DNA of 64,000 bases from Streptomyces sp. SCL15-4 (GTDB taxonomy: Bacteria; Actinomycetota; Actinomycetes; Streptomycetales; Streptomycetaceae), in the NCBI RefSeq assembly GCF_033366695.1, contig NZ_JAOBTQ010000001.1, positions 2,294,001 to 2,358,000 on the forward strand. The letters are read 5' to 3'. Below the pieces are notes generated by a model. That model did not search any database. It saw only the letters and a list, made by a program, of their open reading frames with translations, and had not been told where the DNA came from. The first letter of the stretch is position 1, and each line of letters starts with the position of its first letter. Both the position numbers and the translations under genes were made by a program. Shown one piece after another: positions 49,528 to 58,925 of the stretch.

Positions 49528-50469
49528 GTGAGTAGGTGTGCGACCGTCTCCCGCAGCCTGGACGAGCCGGTGGCCGGTACGGCTGCCACGGCGACGACGT
49601 GGCTGCTGCTGGAACAGGCCGGCCCGTGGGGCGCCAAGGCCCTCACGTCCAGCCATCTCGACCCCGCGCTGGGGCGCGCGCTGGAGGCCGCCGCCGACGG
49701 AACCGGCGTGCGCGTCGCCCTGATCCGCCGCCCCGGCCGCCACGCCGATCCCGGCCCGCCTCCGATGCGGCAGGTGTACGCCGCGCACACCGTTCCCGGG
49801 CGCCTGTGGCTGCACGGTGCCGCCACCCGCGATCCGCGGCACCTGCTCGACCTGGACTTCGCCGCCCTCGGGACGGGCGACCACCGGTCCTTCGGCGCCG
49901 CGCTAGGCGGGCGGCCCCATCGGGGCGACCCGCTGGCGCTGGTCTGCACCAACGGCAAGCGCGACCGCTGCTGCGCCCTCCTGGGCCGCCCCCTGGCCAC
50001 CGAGCTGGTCGCGTCGGGGGTGCGCGGCGTCTGGGAGGTCACCCATCTGGGCGGCCATCGATTCGCGCCCACGGTGCTCGTCCTGCCGTACGGCTACGCC
50101 TACGGTCGCGCCGGTGCCCACACCGTCAAGGAGGCCCTGCACGGCGTGCGGGAGGGACGCGTACTGGTCGAGGGGTGCCGGGGGTGCTCCGCGTGGGGGC
50201 GGCCCGGCCAGGCGGCGGAGCTGGCCGTGCGCACGGCGGCGGGCGAGTACCGGGCGGGTGTGCTGAGCGTCGTACGGACCGACGGCGCGGCCCCACGCTG
50301 GGAGGTCACCGTCGCCCATGCCGACGGCCGCCGGTGGCGGGTCGCCGTGGCACAGGGCGCGGCGCTGCCGCCCCGGCCTGAGAGCTGCGGCGCGGCGGTG
50401 CTCGGCACGCCCGCGCGGATGGACGTCGTCGAGGTGCGCGAGCTGAGGCCGACGGCGCTGGCGAGCTGA
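49528..50469 (+). CDS. Sucrase/ferredoxin-like iron-sulfur protein
   Basis: A 313-residue protein of the sucrase/ferredoxin-like family, a thioredoxin-fold ferredoxin. CTNGKRDRCCALLGRPLA has the first cluster cysteines; EVTHLGGHRFAPTVLVLPYG is a hallmark block, and CRGCSAWGRPGQAAELAVR carries further cysteines. Members are induced under iron starvation, and some reduce ferric siderophores. The iron box directly upstream fits that use. Start GTG 49528 coincides with the end of the operator; no ribosome site is present, consistent with a leaderless message. Confidence 0.82.
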   Translation: MSRCATVSRSLDEPVAGTAATATTWLLLEQAGPWGAKALTSSHLDPALGRALEAAADGTGVRVALIRRPGRHADPGPPPMRQVYAAHTVPGRLWLHGAATRDPRHLLDLDFAALGTGDHRSFGAALGGRPHRGDPLALVCTNGKRDRCCALLGRPLATELVASGVRGVWEVTHLGGHRFAPTVLVLPYGYAYGRAGAHTVKEALHGVREGRVLVEGCRGCSAWGRPGQAAELAVRTAAGEYRAGVLSVVRTDGAAPRWEVTVAHADGRRWRVAVAQGAALPPRPESCGAAVLGTPARMDVVEVRELRPTALAS

Positions 50470-50560
50470 TCCGGCAGGGGCCCCGTCAACGTTGATCAAT
50501 GGTGGATCAAGAGATCCACGCCACACCCGCTGGGGGCTCCCGGCCGTCCCACGTACCGTC

Positions 50561-52243
50561 ATGGGTATGCGCTCCACCTCCCCCGTACGCCGTCTGCGCC
50601 TGCGTCTGCCCCGGCGGATGTTCTCCCAGGTGCTGCTGATGCAGGTGGCGATCGCCGCGGGAGTCGCGGTGCTCGCGACCGGGCTCTTCCTGGCGCCGCT
50701 GAGCAGGCAGCTGGACGAGGAGGCGATGCGCCGCGCCCTGGCCATCGCCGAGACCACCGCGCAGGACCCGCAGATCGCCGAAGACGTCCGTACCACCGCG
50801 CCGGACAGGAACGGCCCGGTGCAGCGGCAGGCCGAGCGGATCCGGCGGGCCACGCACGCGGAGTACATCGTGGTGCTGGACCGGGACTGGGTGCGCTGGT
50901 CACACCCGACGCCCTCGGAGATCGGCCGGCGGGTCTCCACCGACCCTTCGGACGCTCTGGCCGGCAAGGAGGTCATGGAGATCGACAAGGGCACCCTCGG
51001 CCGCTCGGCGCGCGGCAAGGTGCCGCTGTACGACGCCCGTCACCGTGTCGTCGGCGCGGTCTCGGTCGGCATCGCCTACGACAGCGTGCGGGCGCGGCTG
51101 ATCAGCGCGATCCCGGGGCTGTTCGCGTACGCCGGCGGGGCACTCGCGGTGGGCGCGCTGGCCGCCTGGCTGATCTCCCGGCGGGTCCAGCGGCAGACCC
51201 GGGACCTGGCCTTCTCCGACATCTCGGCGCTGCTCGCCGAGCGCGAGGCGATGCTGCACGGCATTCGCGAGGCGGTGGTGGCGCTGGACTGCGGCGGCCG
51301 CATCCGCCTGCTCAACGACGAGGCGCGGCGGCTGCTCGGGATCGGCGACGAGGCCCTCGGACGGACCCCGGACGAGGCGCTCGGCGCGGGCCGTACGACG
51401 GATGTGCTGGCGGGCCGGGTGTCCGGGACCGACCTGCTCACCGTGCGCGGACAGCGGGTGCTGATCGCCAACCGCATGCCCACCGGCGACGGCGGCGCCG
51501 TGGCCACCCTGCGCGACCGCACCGAGCTGGAGCAGCTCGGGCGCGAACTGGACTCCACGCGCGGCCTGATCGACGCCCTGCGCGCCCAGGACCACGAGCA
51601 CGCCAACCGCATGCACACTCTGCTGGGCCTGCTGGAGCTGGAGATGTACGACGACGCCATGGAGTTCGTCGGCGAGGTGGTCGGAGACCACCGGGCCACC
51701 GCCGAGCAGGTCGCGGAGCGGATCCGGGACCCGCTGCTGGCCGCGCTGCTGGTGGGCAAGGCGACCGTGGCGGCCGAGCGCGGGGTCGCCCTGTGGGTGT
51801 CGGAGCACACCCGGCTCCCGGACCGGCTGGTCGATCCGCGCGGGCTGGTCACGGTCGTGGGCAACCTCGTGGACAACGCCCTCGACGCGGTCGCGGGCAC
51901 CCCGCACGCGCGCGTGGAGGTCGAGCTGCGCACGGAGGGCCGTACGGTCGTCCTCGGGGTACGCGACACGGGGCCCGGAGTGCCGGAGGGCCAACGGGAG
52001 CTGATCTTCACCGAGGGCTGGTCCACCAAGAAGCCGCCCGCGCACGGCAAGCGGGGCATCGGGCTGTCCCTGGTCCGGCGGCTCGCCGAACGGCAGGGTG
52101 GCAGCGCGACCGTGGGTCCGGCGGCCGGCGGGGGCGCCGAGTTCACCGTGGTGCTGCCGGAGGCGCTGGCCGAGCGGGAACTGGTGCCCGCGGCGCCCGA
52201 GGAACCTGCCGAGGCCGCCGTCGCCGAGGAGGAGGCGCGATGA
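50561..52243 (+). CDS. CitA/DcuS-type sensor histidine kinase
   Basis: A 560-residue membrane sensor. After a basic start there is TM1 (about 21-45), an extracytoplasmic PAS-like domain (about 48-175) of the citrate/dicarboxylate sensor type, TM2 (about 182-206), a cytoplasmic PAS (about 215-320), and the short kinase core with DHEHANRMHTLLGLLELEMY (SPOB_a-type histidine) and the HATPase boxes VGNLVDNALDAV and GIGLSLVRRLAERQGG. It likely detects a C4 or C6 carboxylate outside the cell. The response regulator gene overlaps its stop by four bases. Start ATG 50561 is preferred; an open frame begins at 50492. Confidence 0.88.
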   Translation: MGMRSTSPVRRLRLRLPRRMFSQVLLMQVAIAAGVAVLATGLFLAPLSRQLDEEAMRRALAIAETTAQDPQIAEDVRTTAPDRNGPVQRQAERIRRATHAEYIVVLDRDWVRWSHPTPSEIGRRVSTDPSDALAGKEVMEIDKGTLGRSARGKVPLYDARHRVVGAVSVGIAYDSVRARLISAIPGLFAYAGGALAVGALAAWLISRRVQRQTRDLAFSDISALLAEREAMLHGIREAVVALDCGGRIRLLNDEARRLLGIGDEALGRTPDEALGAGRTTDVLAGRVSGTDLLTVRGQRVLIANRMPTGDGGAVATLRDRTELEQLGRELDSTRGLIDALRAQDHEHANRMHTLLGLLELEMYDDAMEFVGEVVGDHRATAEQVAERIRDPLLAALLVGKATVAAERGVALWVSEHTRLPDRLVDPRGLVTVVGNLVDNALDAVAGTPHARVEVELRTEGRTVVLGVRDTGPGVPEGQRELIFTEGWSTKKPPAHGKRGIGLSLVRRLAERQGGSATVGPAAGGGAEFTVVLPEALAERELVPAAPEEPAEAAVAEEEAR

Positions 52244-52920
52244 TCGAGGTCCTGGTCGTGGACGACGACACCCGTGTGGCCCGTGTCAACGCCGCCTACG
52301 TGGAGAAGGTGCCCGGTTTCCACGTGGCCGGCGAGGCGCACAGCGCGGCCGAGGCACTGCGCCGGGTGGAGAGCCTGCCGCGGCTCGATCTGGTCCTGAT
52401 GGACCACTACCTGCCCGACGGCACCGGTCTCGCGGTCGTCCGGGAGATGCGCCGGCGCGGCCACCAGACCGACGTGATCATGGTGACAGCGGCGCGGGAC
52501 GTGTCGACCGTGCAGGCTGCCATGCGGCAGGGCGCGTTGCAGTACCTGGTGAAACCGTTCGCCTTCGCCGGTCTGCGGGCCAAGCTGGAGGCGTACGCCG
52601 AGCTGCGGCGCACGCTGGACGGCGGCGGCGAGGCCGAGCAGGCGGAGGTGGACCGTATCTTCGGCGCGCTGTCCGCCCCGTCCGAGCCCGAGTTGCCCAA
52701 GGGGCACTCCCCCACGACCGCCGAGCTGGTACGCCAGGCGCTGCTGAGCGCCGAACGCCCGCTGTCCGCCCAGGAGATCGCCGAGCGGACGGGGGTGAGC
52801 CGGCAGACCGCCCAGCGGTACCTGAAACTGCTGGAGCGCACCGGCCGGGCACGGCTGACCCTCAAGTACGGCGACGCGGGGCGTCCGGAGCACCGTTATG
52901 TGTGGGCGACCCACGCCTGA
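52240..52920 (+). CDS. CitB/DcuR-type response regulator
   Basis: A 226-residue regulator. The receiver has VVDDD, D55 in LVLMDHYLPDGTG and the lysine in YLVKPFAF; the C-terminal HTH (SAQEIAERTGVSRQTAQRYL, about 180-199) is of the DcuR/CitT class. It is translationally coupled (ATGA) to the sensor. No transporter gene lies beside it, so the regulon is not obvious. Confidence 0.9.
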   Translation: MIEVLVVDDDTRVARVNAAYVEKVPGFHVAGEAHSAAEALRRVESLPRLDLVLMDHYLPDGTGLAVVREMRRRGHQTDVIMVTAARDVSTVQAAMRQGALQYLVKPFAFAGLRAKLEAYAELRRTLDGGGEAEQAEVDRIFGALSAPSEPELPKGHSPTTAELVRQALLSAERPLSAQEIAERTGVSRQTAQRYLKLLERTGRARLTLKYGDAGRPEHRYVWATHA

Positions 52921-52962
52921 ACGTGGTGGGAAACCGCTCGAGCCCCTTGACTGCGTGTCCGA

Positions 52963-52980
52963 GGCCCGGCAGCCCGGGCC
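52963..52980. terminator. Short GC hairpin between convergent genes
   Basis: GGCCCGG (52963-52969) pairs with CCGGGCC (52974-52980) around CAGC, between the DcuR-type and LuxR-type regulator genes that converge here. Short but exact. Confidence 0.55.
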
Positions 52981-53025
52981 GATTCCCGGCTCTTCCTCCT
53001 CCTTCTCCTCACCCCATCAGGTGGG

Positions 53026-53715
53026 TCATCGGGCGGGTGGCTTCGCCAGCCCCTTGCTGTAGGCGTACCGCACGGCCTGCGCCCGGTCCTTGAGGCCCGC
53101 CTTGGCGAAGAGGTTGTTGATGTGGGTCTTCACGGTCGCTGTCGACACATGCAGCCTGCGGGCGATCTCCTGATTGCTCAGCCCTTCGGCGATCAGCACC
53201 AGGACCTCGGTCTCCCGCGTGGTGAGGCCGTCGGGCGGCTGGCCGACGGACGGTGCGGGTTCGGGCTCCGGCCGCGACAGCCGCTCCAGCAGCCGTCTCT
53301 GGACACTCGGCGACAGCCCCGCGTCCCCCGACAGCACACTGTGTACGGCGCGCACGATCTCGTCACCGTCCGCGTCCTTGGTCAGGTATCCCCGGGCGCC
53401 GGCCCGCAGCGCGGGAAACAGCGACTCGTCGTCCGAGAAGGTGGTGAGCACCACGACCTGGGTTCCGGGGTATTCAGCACGGATCCGCCGGGTGGCCGCC
53501 ACGCCGTCGCAGCGCGGCATCCTGAGGTCCATCAGCACGACGTCCGGCGCGAGTTCACCGACCAGTCTGACGGCCTCCTCGCCGTCACCCGCCGCCCCCA
53601 CGACCTCCACACCGGGCAGCAGTCCGAGCAGCATCACGATGCCTTCACGGACCACGGTCTGGTCGTCGGCGACAACCACCCGTGCGATCTTGGTCTGACC
53701 CTCCTTCTCCGTCAT
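53026..53715 (-). CDS. NarL/LuxR-family response regulator
   Basis: A 229-residue regulator. The receiver has VVVADDQ, D63 in DVVLMDLRMPRCDG and YLTKDADG; the LuxR-type HTH near the C-terminus reads LIAEGLSNQEIARRLHVSTA. It is encoded after its sensor with a four-base overlap (ATGA). Together with the DUF1453 gene upstream it forms a three-gene unit. Confidence 0.92.
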   Translation of the reverse strand: MTEKEGQTKIARVVVADDQTVVREGIVMLLGLLPGVEVVGAAGDGEEAVRLVGELAPDVVLMDLRMPRCDGVAATRRIRAEYPGTQVVVLTTFSDDESLFPALRAGARGYLTKDADGDEIVRAVHSVLSGDAGLSPSVQRRLLERLSRPEPEPAPSVGQPPDGLTTRETEVLVLIAEGLSNQEIARRLHVSTATVKTHINNLFAKAGLKDRAQAVRYAYSKGLAKPPAR

Positions 53716-54863
53716 ACGGGCACCTTCAGCGTCACCACGAATCCTTCTTCGTCCGGCCCCGCGTCCAGCGAACCGCCCAGCAGTTCGGCGCGCTCACGCA
53801 TGCCCAGCAGACCGTACCCACCTCCGGCTCCGTCGAGTTCGCCCGGCCGCCCGCCCGAGTCCCGCACGTCCAGCGTGACTTCGTGCTCGCTGTAGTCGAG
53901 CCGCACATTCACTCTGGCGCCATAGGCGTGCTTGCGGACGTTCGTCAGCGCCTCCTGTGCCACCCGCCGCACGGCCTGGGACGCCTCGGCCGGCAGGGGT
54001 CTGCGCTCACCTGTGACGGTGACCTCGGCGCCGTCGGCCGTGCTGACGAGTTCGGTCAGGAAGTCCTCCAGCGGTGTCATCTCACCACGCAGCGCGGACA
54101 GCGCCTGCCGGGTCTCGGCGAGCCCGTCGCGGGCCATCCCGCGGGCGGCCACCACGCGCTCCAGGACCCGTTCCCGGTCCGCGCCGTTCTCGATCAGCAA
54201 CCGGGCCGCCTCCAGGTGCACGAGCTGCGCCGAGAGACTGTGGGCCAGCACGTCGTGGATCTCCCGTGCGATGCGGGCCCGCTCGGCCAGCGCGGCGGAC
54301 TCGGCCTCGGCCGCGCGGGCGGCGCGCTCCTGGGTGAGCAGCCGCTGCGCGTTGCCGCGGGCTTCCGCGTCCAGCCGCAGGACGTACCCGGCGAGGGCCA
54401 GGCCGGCCACGGTGGCTGCCGTGGTCAGCCAGACGTCGTTGGTGAACGCGGAGTAGGAGGCCAGCGCCACCGACGCGACGGGGACCGCGGCGCCGAGCGG
54501 CAGCCGTTCCAGCGCGCTGACTCCACAGCCGCACCAGATCACCAGGGCCGGGCCTCCGAATCCCGTCGCCTCGGCGGCGACCGCGATACCGAGGAGCACG
54601 CCCATGAGCGCGAGGGACGGCACCAGCCGGTGCTCATAGGTCGTCCGGAAGAACGCCCAGGACACGAGAGCGGCGAGCGCGACTCCCGCCGCCGCCGCGA
54701 GCGCTCCCCAGACGCCGACGTGGCGCTGGCTGAAGGCCGCCCACAGCAGTATGGACAGCACGAGCAGACGGACCGTCCAGGCGAGCAGGCGCCGGGGTCG
54801 GCTGAGGCCCACGGGACCCAGCGCTTCGCGCGACGGCCAGCGTGTCCAGGCGTTCTCTGTCAC
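53712..54863 (-). CDS. HisKA_3-type sensor histidine kinase
   Basis: A 383-residue membrane kinase with about six hydrophobic segments in the first 170 residues (RLLAWTVRLLVLSILLWAAF is the first), the HisKA_3 motif IAREIHDVLAHSLSAQLVHL and a HATPase domain with ALTNVRKHAYGARVNV and GYGLLGMRERAELLGG. It phosphorylates the LuxR-type regulator. Start GTG 54863 overlaps the DUF1453 stop by four bases and has AAGGAG at six bases; the open frame upstream is not conserved. Confidence 0.9.
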   Translation of the reverse strand: MTENAWTRWPSREALGPVGLSRPRRLLAWTVRLLVLSILLWAAFSQRHVGVWGALAAAAGVALAALVSWAFFRTTYEHRLVPSLALMGVLLGIAVAAEATGFGGPALVIWCGCGVSALERLPLGAAVPVASVALASYSAFTNDVWLTTAATVAGLALAGYVLRLDAEARGNAQRLLTQERAARAAEAESAALAERARIAREIHDVLAHSLSAQLVHLEAARLLIENGADRERVLERVVAARGMARDGLAETRQALSALRGEMTPLEDFLTELVSTADGAEVTVTGERRPLPAEASQAVRRVAQEALTNVRKHAYGARVNVRLDYSEHEVTLDVRDSGGRPGELDGAGGGYGLLGMRERAELLGGSLDAGPDEEGFVVTLKVPV

Positions 54864-55381
54864 ACGCGCTCCTTCCAGGCCGACGGGTTGTCGCCACCGT
54901 ACGCCGGGGCGAGTCGGCTCGCGGGGCCGAAGGACTGGGCCCGCCACGCCAGGATCCCGCCGCGGGCCAGCAGTGTGACGGCGAGGCCGAGCAAGAACGC
55001 GGAGCCGTCCTGGTGCGGGCCGAGTGCGGTGCAGAGGGCGAGGACACCGGCTCGCAGGGCTATGCCCACGATCCATACGGCGATGCTCGCCGTGGTGCCC
55101 TTGGTCCACACGGTGCCGTCCGGCGCGGTCCAGAGCCGGGTGGTCCAGCCCCAGCCGAGGCCGGTGGCCAGGCCGATGATCAGTTCGGCCGCGAGCAGGG
55201 CGGCGGATTCCGCGCGGTCATGGGCCTCGACTATGCCGGGTTCGCGCAGCGCGACGACGGTGAGCACGACGGGCAGCAGCCACCAGCGCCGGTCCGTGTC
55301 GATCGCGCGAGCGCGGGACTGCCGCACGATCATCACGGCGACGACGGCCACGATCGCCAGCGCGTTGACGAGCCCGGACAT
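54860..55381 (-). CDS. DUF1453-type membrane protein
   Basis: A 173-residue protein with about four to five transmembrane helices: MSGLVNALAIVAVVAVMIV, WWLLPVVLTVVAL, LLAAELIIGLATGLGWGW, SIAVWIVGIALRAGVLALC and FLLGLAVTLLARGGILAW. The DAHDRAESA and WGWTTRLWT loops match DUF1453 proteins. It leads the kinase-regulator unit and may modulate the sensor, an inference from gene order. Start ATG 55381. Confidence 0.83.
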   Translation of the reverse strand: MSGLVNALAIVAVVAVMIVRQSRARAIDTDRRWWLLPVVLTVVALREPGIVEAHDRAESAALLAAELIIGLATGLGWGWTTRLWTAPDGTVWTKGTTASIAVWIVGIALRAGVLALCTALGPHQDGSAFLLGLAVTLLARGGILAWRAQSFGPASRLAPAYGGDNPSAWKERV

Positions 55382-56032
55382 CAGAGCCTCCGTGAGCGAA
55401 AGGTGGTGCCGGAGCGAGCGCTCCCGACGCCTTCCAAGCTACGGAAATTCGCAGGTCGGGTGATCGGAGCAGGGGTGGATCACGGGTGGAACCTCAACGC
55501 GGTCCGCCTCCACCCGCGGGTGGAGAGACCTCCGGGGGCGGGGCGCGGGTCCGCCGCGCCACGGGATGCCCCGCCGACACGGTCCTCTCCGCATGCGCCG
55601 ACCAGCGCCGGAATACACGGAGCCACGACCGGTTCCGGGTGGCTCGCGGGCCGACGACGCCGACACCGGCCGGCGGGAGTCCGGCAGCCGGCCGAGCCGG
55701 ACCACGACGCGCGGTGCCACCCGCTCGCTCAGCTGCCCGGCGCGGCAGGCGCGAACGACGAGCACGCCCGCACCGCGGACACCTCCTCCAGCCGATCCAT
55801 CCCACCGATCGGCCACTCGGCCCGGCCGGCGCTCCGTGTCCGCCGACCGGCCGACCCCGGCCCAGGCTGCGTCTGCCTACCACCCGCTTCCGGCCCGGTC
55901 CGCCTCCAGCGCCCGGCCCTGACCCGACGACCGGCGAGACCGGCACGCCTCAGCCGCTCCAGCGCGGGCCACACCCCCGGCCCGGCCGCCCGGCACGCTC
56001 CCGTCCCGTCGGCCGAGCCCCAGTGGCAGCGG
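55382..56032. other. 651-base gap without a recognisable gene
   Basis: Upstream of the DUF1453 gene and downstream of parE on the minus strand. The frames here are all Arg/Pro/Ala-rich, overlap one another and show no family. The part nearest 55440-55500 is less GC-rich and should contain the promoter of the three-gene unit. The rest may be the remains of a gene or spacer DNA. Confidence 0.4.
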
Positions 56033-58156
56033 CTACGCGTCGATGCGGGACCGGTCCAGCGTCGCCGCGGAGCTGGAGATGAACTCCTTCCGAGGCGCCA
56101 CGTCATTGCCCATCAGCAAGTCGAAGACCTGCTCGGCGGCCTCCAGGTCGGAGAGGTTGATGCGGCGCAGGGTGCGGTGGCGCGGGTCCATCGTGGTCTC
56201 GGCCAGCTGGTCGGCGTCCATCTCGCCGAGGCCCTTGTAGCGCTGGATCGAATCCTTGTACCGGATGCCCTTGCTCTGGAATTCCATGAGCTTGTCGCGC
56301 AGCTCGCGGTCGGAGTACGTGTAGACGTACTTCTCCTGGCCCTTCTTCGGCTGGATCAGCTCGATGCGGTGCAGCGGCGGCACGGCGGCGAAGACCCGGC
56401 CCGCCTCGACCATGGGCCGCATGTAGCGCTGGAACAGCGTCAGCAGCAGACAGCGGATGTGCGAGCCGTCCACGTCGGCGTCGGTCATCATGATGATCTT
56501 GCCGTACCGGGCCTGGTCGATGTCGAAGGTGCGGCCCGAGCCGGCTCCTATGACCTGGATGATCGCCCCGCACTCGGCGTTCTTGAGCATGTCGGTCACC
56601 GACGACCGCTGCACGTTCAGGATCTTGCCGCGGATCGGGAGCAGGGCCTGGAACTCGGAGTTCCGCGCCAGCTTGGCCGTACCGAGCGCGGAGTCGCCCT
56701 CGACGATGAACAGCTCGCTGCGGTCGACGTCGTCGCTGCGGCAGTCGGCGAGCTTGGCCGGCAGGGACGAGGACTCCAGGGCGGTCTTCCGGCGCTGGGC
56801 GTCCTTGTGCTGGCGGGCCGCGACCCGGGTGCGGGCGGCGGCGACCACCTTCTCCATGACGACCCGGGCCTGGGCGGCGGCGTCCCGCTTGGTGGCCGTC
56901 AGGAACGCCTTCAGCTCGCTGCCGACCACATTGTTCACGATGCGGCGGGCCGCCGAGGTGCCGAGGACCTCCTTGGTCTGTCCCTCGAACTGCGGCTCGG
57001 CCAGGCGGACCGTGACGACGGCGGTCAGGCCCTCCAGGGCGTCGTCCTTGACGATGTTGTCCTCGGCGACGCGCAGCAGCTTCTTGGCGCGCAGCACGTC
57101 GTTCATGGTCTGGGTGAGGGCCTGTTCGAAGCCGGCGACGTGGGTGCCGCCCTTGGGGGTGGCGATGATGTTGACGAACGACCTGACCGTCGTGTCGTAG
57201 CCGGTCCCCCAGCGCAGCGCGATGTCGACGCCCAGCTCGCGGGTTACCTCGGTCGGGGTCATCTGGCCGTGTTCGTCCAGAACCGGGACGGTCTCCTTGA
57301 AGGTGCCCTTGCCCGAGAAGCGGAGGACGTCGCAGATCGCCCTGTCGTTCGCCAGATACTCGCAGAACTCGCTGATGCCGCCGTCGAAGCGGAAGGACTC
57401 CTCGCCCTTGCTCCCGCCCTCGCCGAGGCCCAGCTCGTCGCGGACGACGATGGTCAGGCCGGGCACCAGGAACGCGGTCTGCCGGGCGCGCTGGTGCAGG
57501 GTCTCCAGGGAGAGCTTGGCGTCCTTGAGGAAGATCTGCCGGTCGGCCCAGTAACGCACGCGCGTGCCGGTGCGCGTCTTGGGGACCTTCTTGGTCTTGC
57601 GCAGGCCGCTCTTGGCCTCGAACTTCGCCTCGGCCCCGTCGGCGGCGAAGGCACCGGGCACGCCCCGCCGGAAGCTGATCGCGTGCGTGTGGCCGCCGCG
57701 GTCCACTTCGACGTCGAGACGGGCGGAGAGCGCGTTGACCACGGAGGCGCCGACGCCGTGCAGGCCGCCGGAGGCCGCGTAGGACCCGCCGCCGAACTTG
57801 CCGCCGGCGTGCAGCTTGGTCATGACGACCTCGACTCCGGACAGGCCGGTCCGCGGCTCCACGTCCACGGGGATGCCGCGGCCGTTGTCCCGCACCTCCA
57901 CCGAGCCGTCGTCGTGAAGGATCACCTCGATGTGGTCGCAGACACCCGCGAGGGCCTCGTCCACCGAGTTGTCGATGATCTCCCACAGGCAGTGCATGAG
58001 GCCGCGACTGTCGGTCGAGCCGATGTACATACCGGGGCGTTTGCGCACGGCCTCAAGGCCCTCGAGGACGAGCAGGTGCCGCGCGGTGTAGTTGGAACCG
58101 TCGCGGTCTGCTCCTGCCAGCAGAGCTGTGGACGGCACGGACGTCTCGGCGGTCAC
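56033..58156 (-). CDS. parE: Topoisomerase IV subunit B (gyrase-B-like)
   Basis: A 707-residue ATPase subunit. The GHKL pocket shows EIIDNSVDEALAG, VRDNGRGIPVDV and SGGLHGVGASVVNALS; the Toprim domain carries FIVEGDSALGTAKLAR, MTDADVDGSHIRCLLL, and RYKGLGEMDADQLAETTM. With the parC product it forms topoisomerase IV, which separates linked daughter chromosomes. Start GTG 58156 has AGGAG eight bases upstream. ParE and parC are transcribed in opposite directions and lie about 10 kb apart. Confidence 0.94.
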   Translation of the reverse strand: MTAETSVPSTALLAGADRDGSNYTARHLLVLEGLEAVRKRPGMYIGSTDSRGLMHCLWEIIDNSVDEALAGVCDHIEVILHDDGSVEVRDNGRGIPVDVEPRTGLSGVEVVMTKLHAGGKFGGGSYAASGGLHGVGASVVNALSARLDVEVDRGGHTHAISFRRGVPGAFAADGAEAKFEAKSGLRKTKKVPKTRTGTRVRYWADRQIFLKDAKLSLETLHQRARQTAFLVPGLTIVVRDELGLGEGGSKGEESFRFDGGISEFCEYLANDRAICDVLRFSGKGTFKETVPVLDEHGQMTPTEVTRELGVDIALRWGTGYDTTVRSFVNIIATPKGGTHVAGFEQALTQTMNDVLRAKKLLRVAEDNIVKDDALEGLTAVVTVRLAEPQFEGQTKEVLGTSAARRIVNNVVGSELKAFLTATKRDAAAQARVVMEKVVAAARTRVAARQHKDAQRRKTALESSSLPAKLADCRSDDVDRSELFIVEGDSALGTAKLARNSEFQALLPIRGKILNVQRSSVTDMLKNAECGAIIQVIGAGSGRTFDIDQARYGKIIMMTDADVDGSHIRCLLLTLFQRYMRPMVEAGRVFAAVPPLHRIELIQPKKGQEKYVYTYSDRELRDKLMEFQSKGIRYKDSIQRYKGLGEMDADQLAETTMDPRHRTLRRINLSDLEAAEQVFDLLMGNDVAPRKEFISSSAATLDRSRIDA

Positions 58157-58185
58157 GCGGTTCGCTCCTCGCTGAATTTCAGATG

Positions 58186-58207
58186 GCCCCCTTCTGGGTA
58201 AGGGGGC
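58186..58207 (-). promoter_or_regulatory. Hairpin in the parE leader
   Basis: GCCCCCTT (58186-58193) pairs with AAGGGGGC (58200-58207), with a second stem GGCGGC/GCCGCT next to it, about 30 bases upstream of the parE start. It may regulate translation or supercoiling-linked transcription; no proof. Confidence 0.45.
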
Positions 58208-58596
58208 GGCTTCGGTCGCCGCTCAGAGGGTACCGAGCCCTGGTAGAGCCGGTGTAACGCCACCCTCGTCGGCACTTCACACTAGTCCAGCCTCGCATGC
58301 CTGTTCGATCCCTCGATGGAGTGAAGCACATATCACGTTCCCTTTGGGGCATGAACCATTTAGGCTCCGGGCACGTCCTCATGAACAACCGGCAACCCAG
58401 CCGGGAGGACGACACAGCAAGAGAGCGCGAACCCGTACGCACCCAAGACACGCAATACGGCACATTCGCCGCCAACCGGCAGCAGACAGCCGTCCCCGGA
58501 AAAAATTTTCGCGGAAAGGCCACGAGCGGGAACGTTTTCGGGCTGGTTGGATGTTGACCCTGGTACGACAGCTCGTCGAGCTAGAGAAGAGGCGAC
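58208..58596. promoter_or_regulatory. Divergent promoter region of parE and the DUF7455 gene
   Basis: An unusually AT-containing region (for example CACATATCACGTTCC and AAAAAATTTTCGCGG). TACCCT with TTACAC at 19 bases is a candidate parE promoter near 58229-58259. Toward DUF7455 the stretch ends with AGAAGAGG before GTG 58597. No gene with a ribosome site was found. Confidence 0.4.
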
Positions 58597-58827
58597 GTGA
58601 CTACTGTTCTGACCCCCGCGAGCCCGCTGACGGCCGCCGATCGCTGCGACCGCTGCGGCGCCCAGGCATACCTGCGCGTCGTGCTGCTCAGCGGCGGAGA
58701 ACTGCTCTTCTGCGCCCACCACGGTCGCAAGTTCGAGCCGGAACTCAAGAAGATCGCCGCTGAGATACAGGACGAGACCGAGCGACTGACGTCCGCTCCG
58801 GGCCCCGCTTCCGAAGAAGAGCGCTGA
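58597..58827 (+). CDS. DUF7455 small zinc-binding protein
   Basis: A 76-residue protein conserved in Streptomyces. Its core has RCDRCGAQAYLRVVLLSGGE and LLFCAHHGRKFEPELKKIA; the cysteines and histidines form a likely zinc ribbon. The remainder is an acidic helix. Function unknown. It lies beside parE and hrdB. Start GTG 58597 follows GAAGAGG. Confidence 0.85.
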   Translation: MTTVLTPASPLTAADRCDRCGAQAYLRVVLLSGGELLFCAHHGRKFEPELKKIAAEIQDETERLTSAPGPASEEER

Positions 58828-58870
58828 ATCTCGCAGACACGACGAGCCAGCCCCGGCACAGGCCGGTGAT

Positions 58871-58904
58871 CGGGCGGCCGCTCCTCACCAGGAGTGGCCG
58901 CCCG
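58871..58904. terminator. 15-bp hairpin between DUF7455 and protease genes
   Basis: CGGGCGGCCGCTCCT (58871-58885) and AGGAGTGGCCGCCCG (58890-58904) pair with one G-U wobble around CACC. It serves both converging transcripts. Confidence 0.8.
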
Positions 58905-58925
58905 TGCTCATATCCGCTCACGCGC

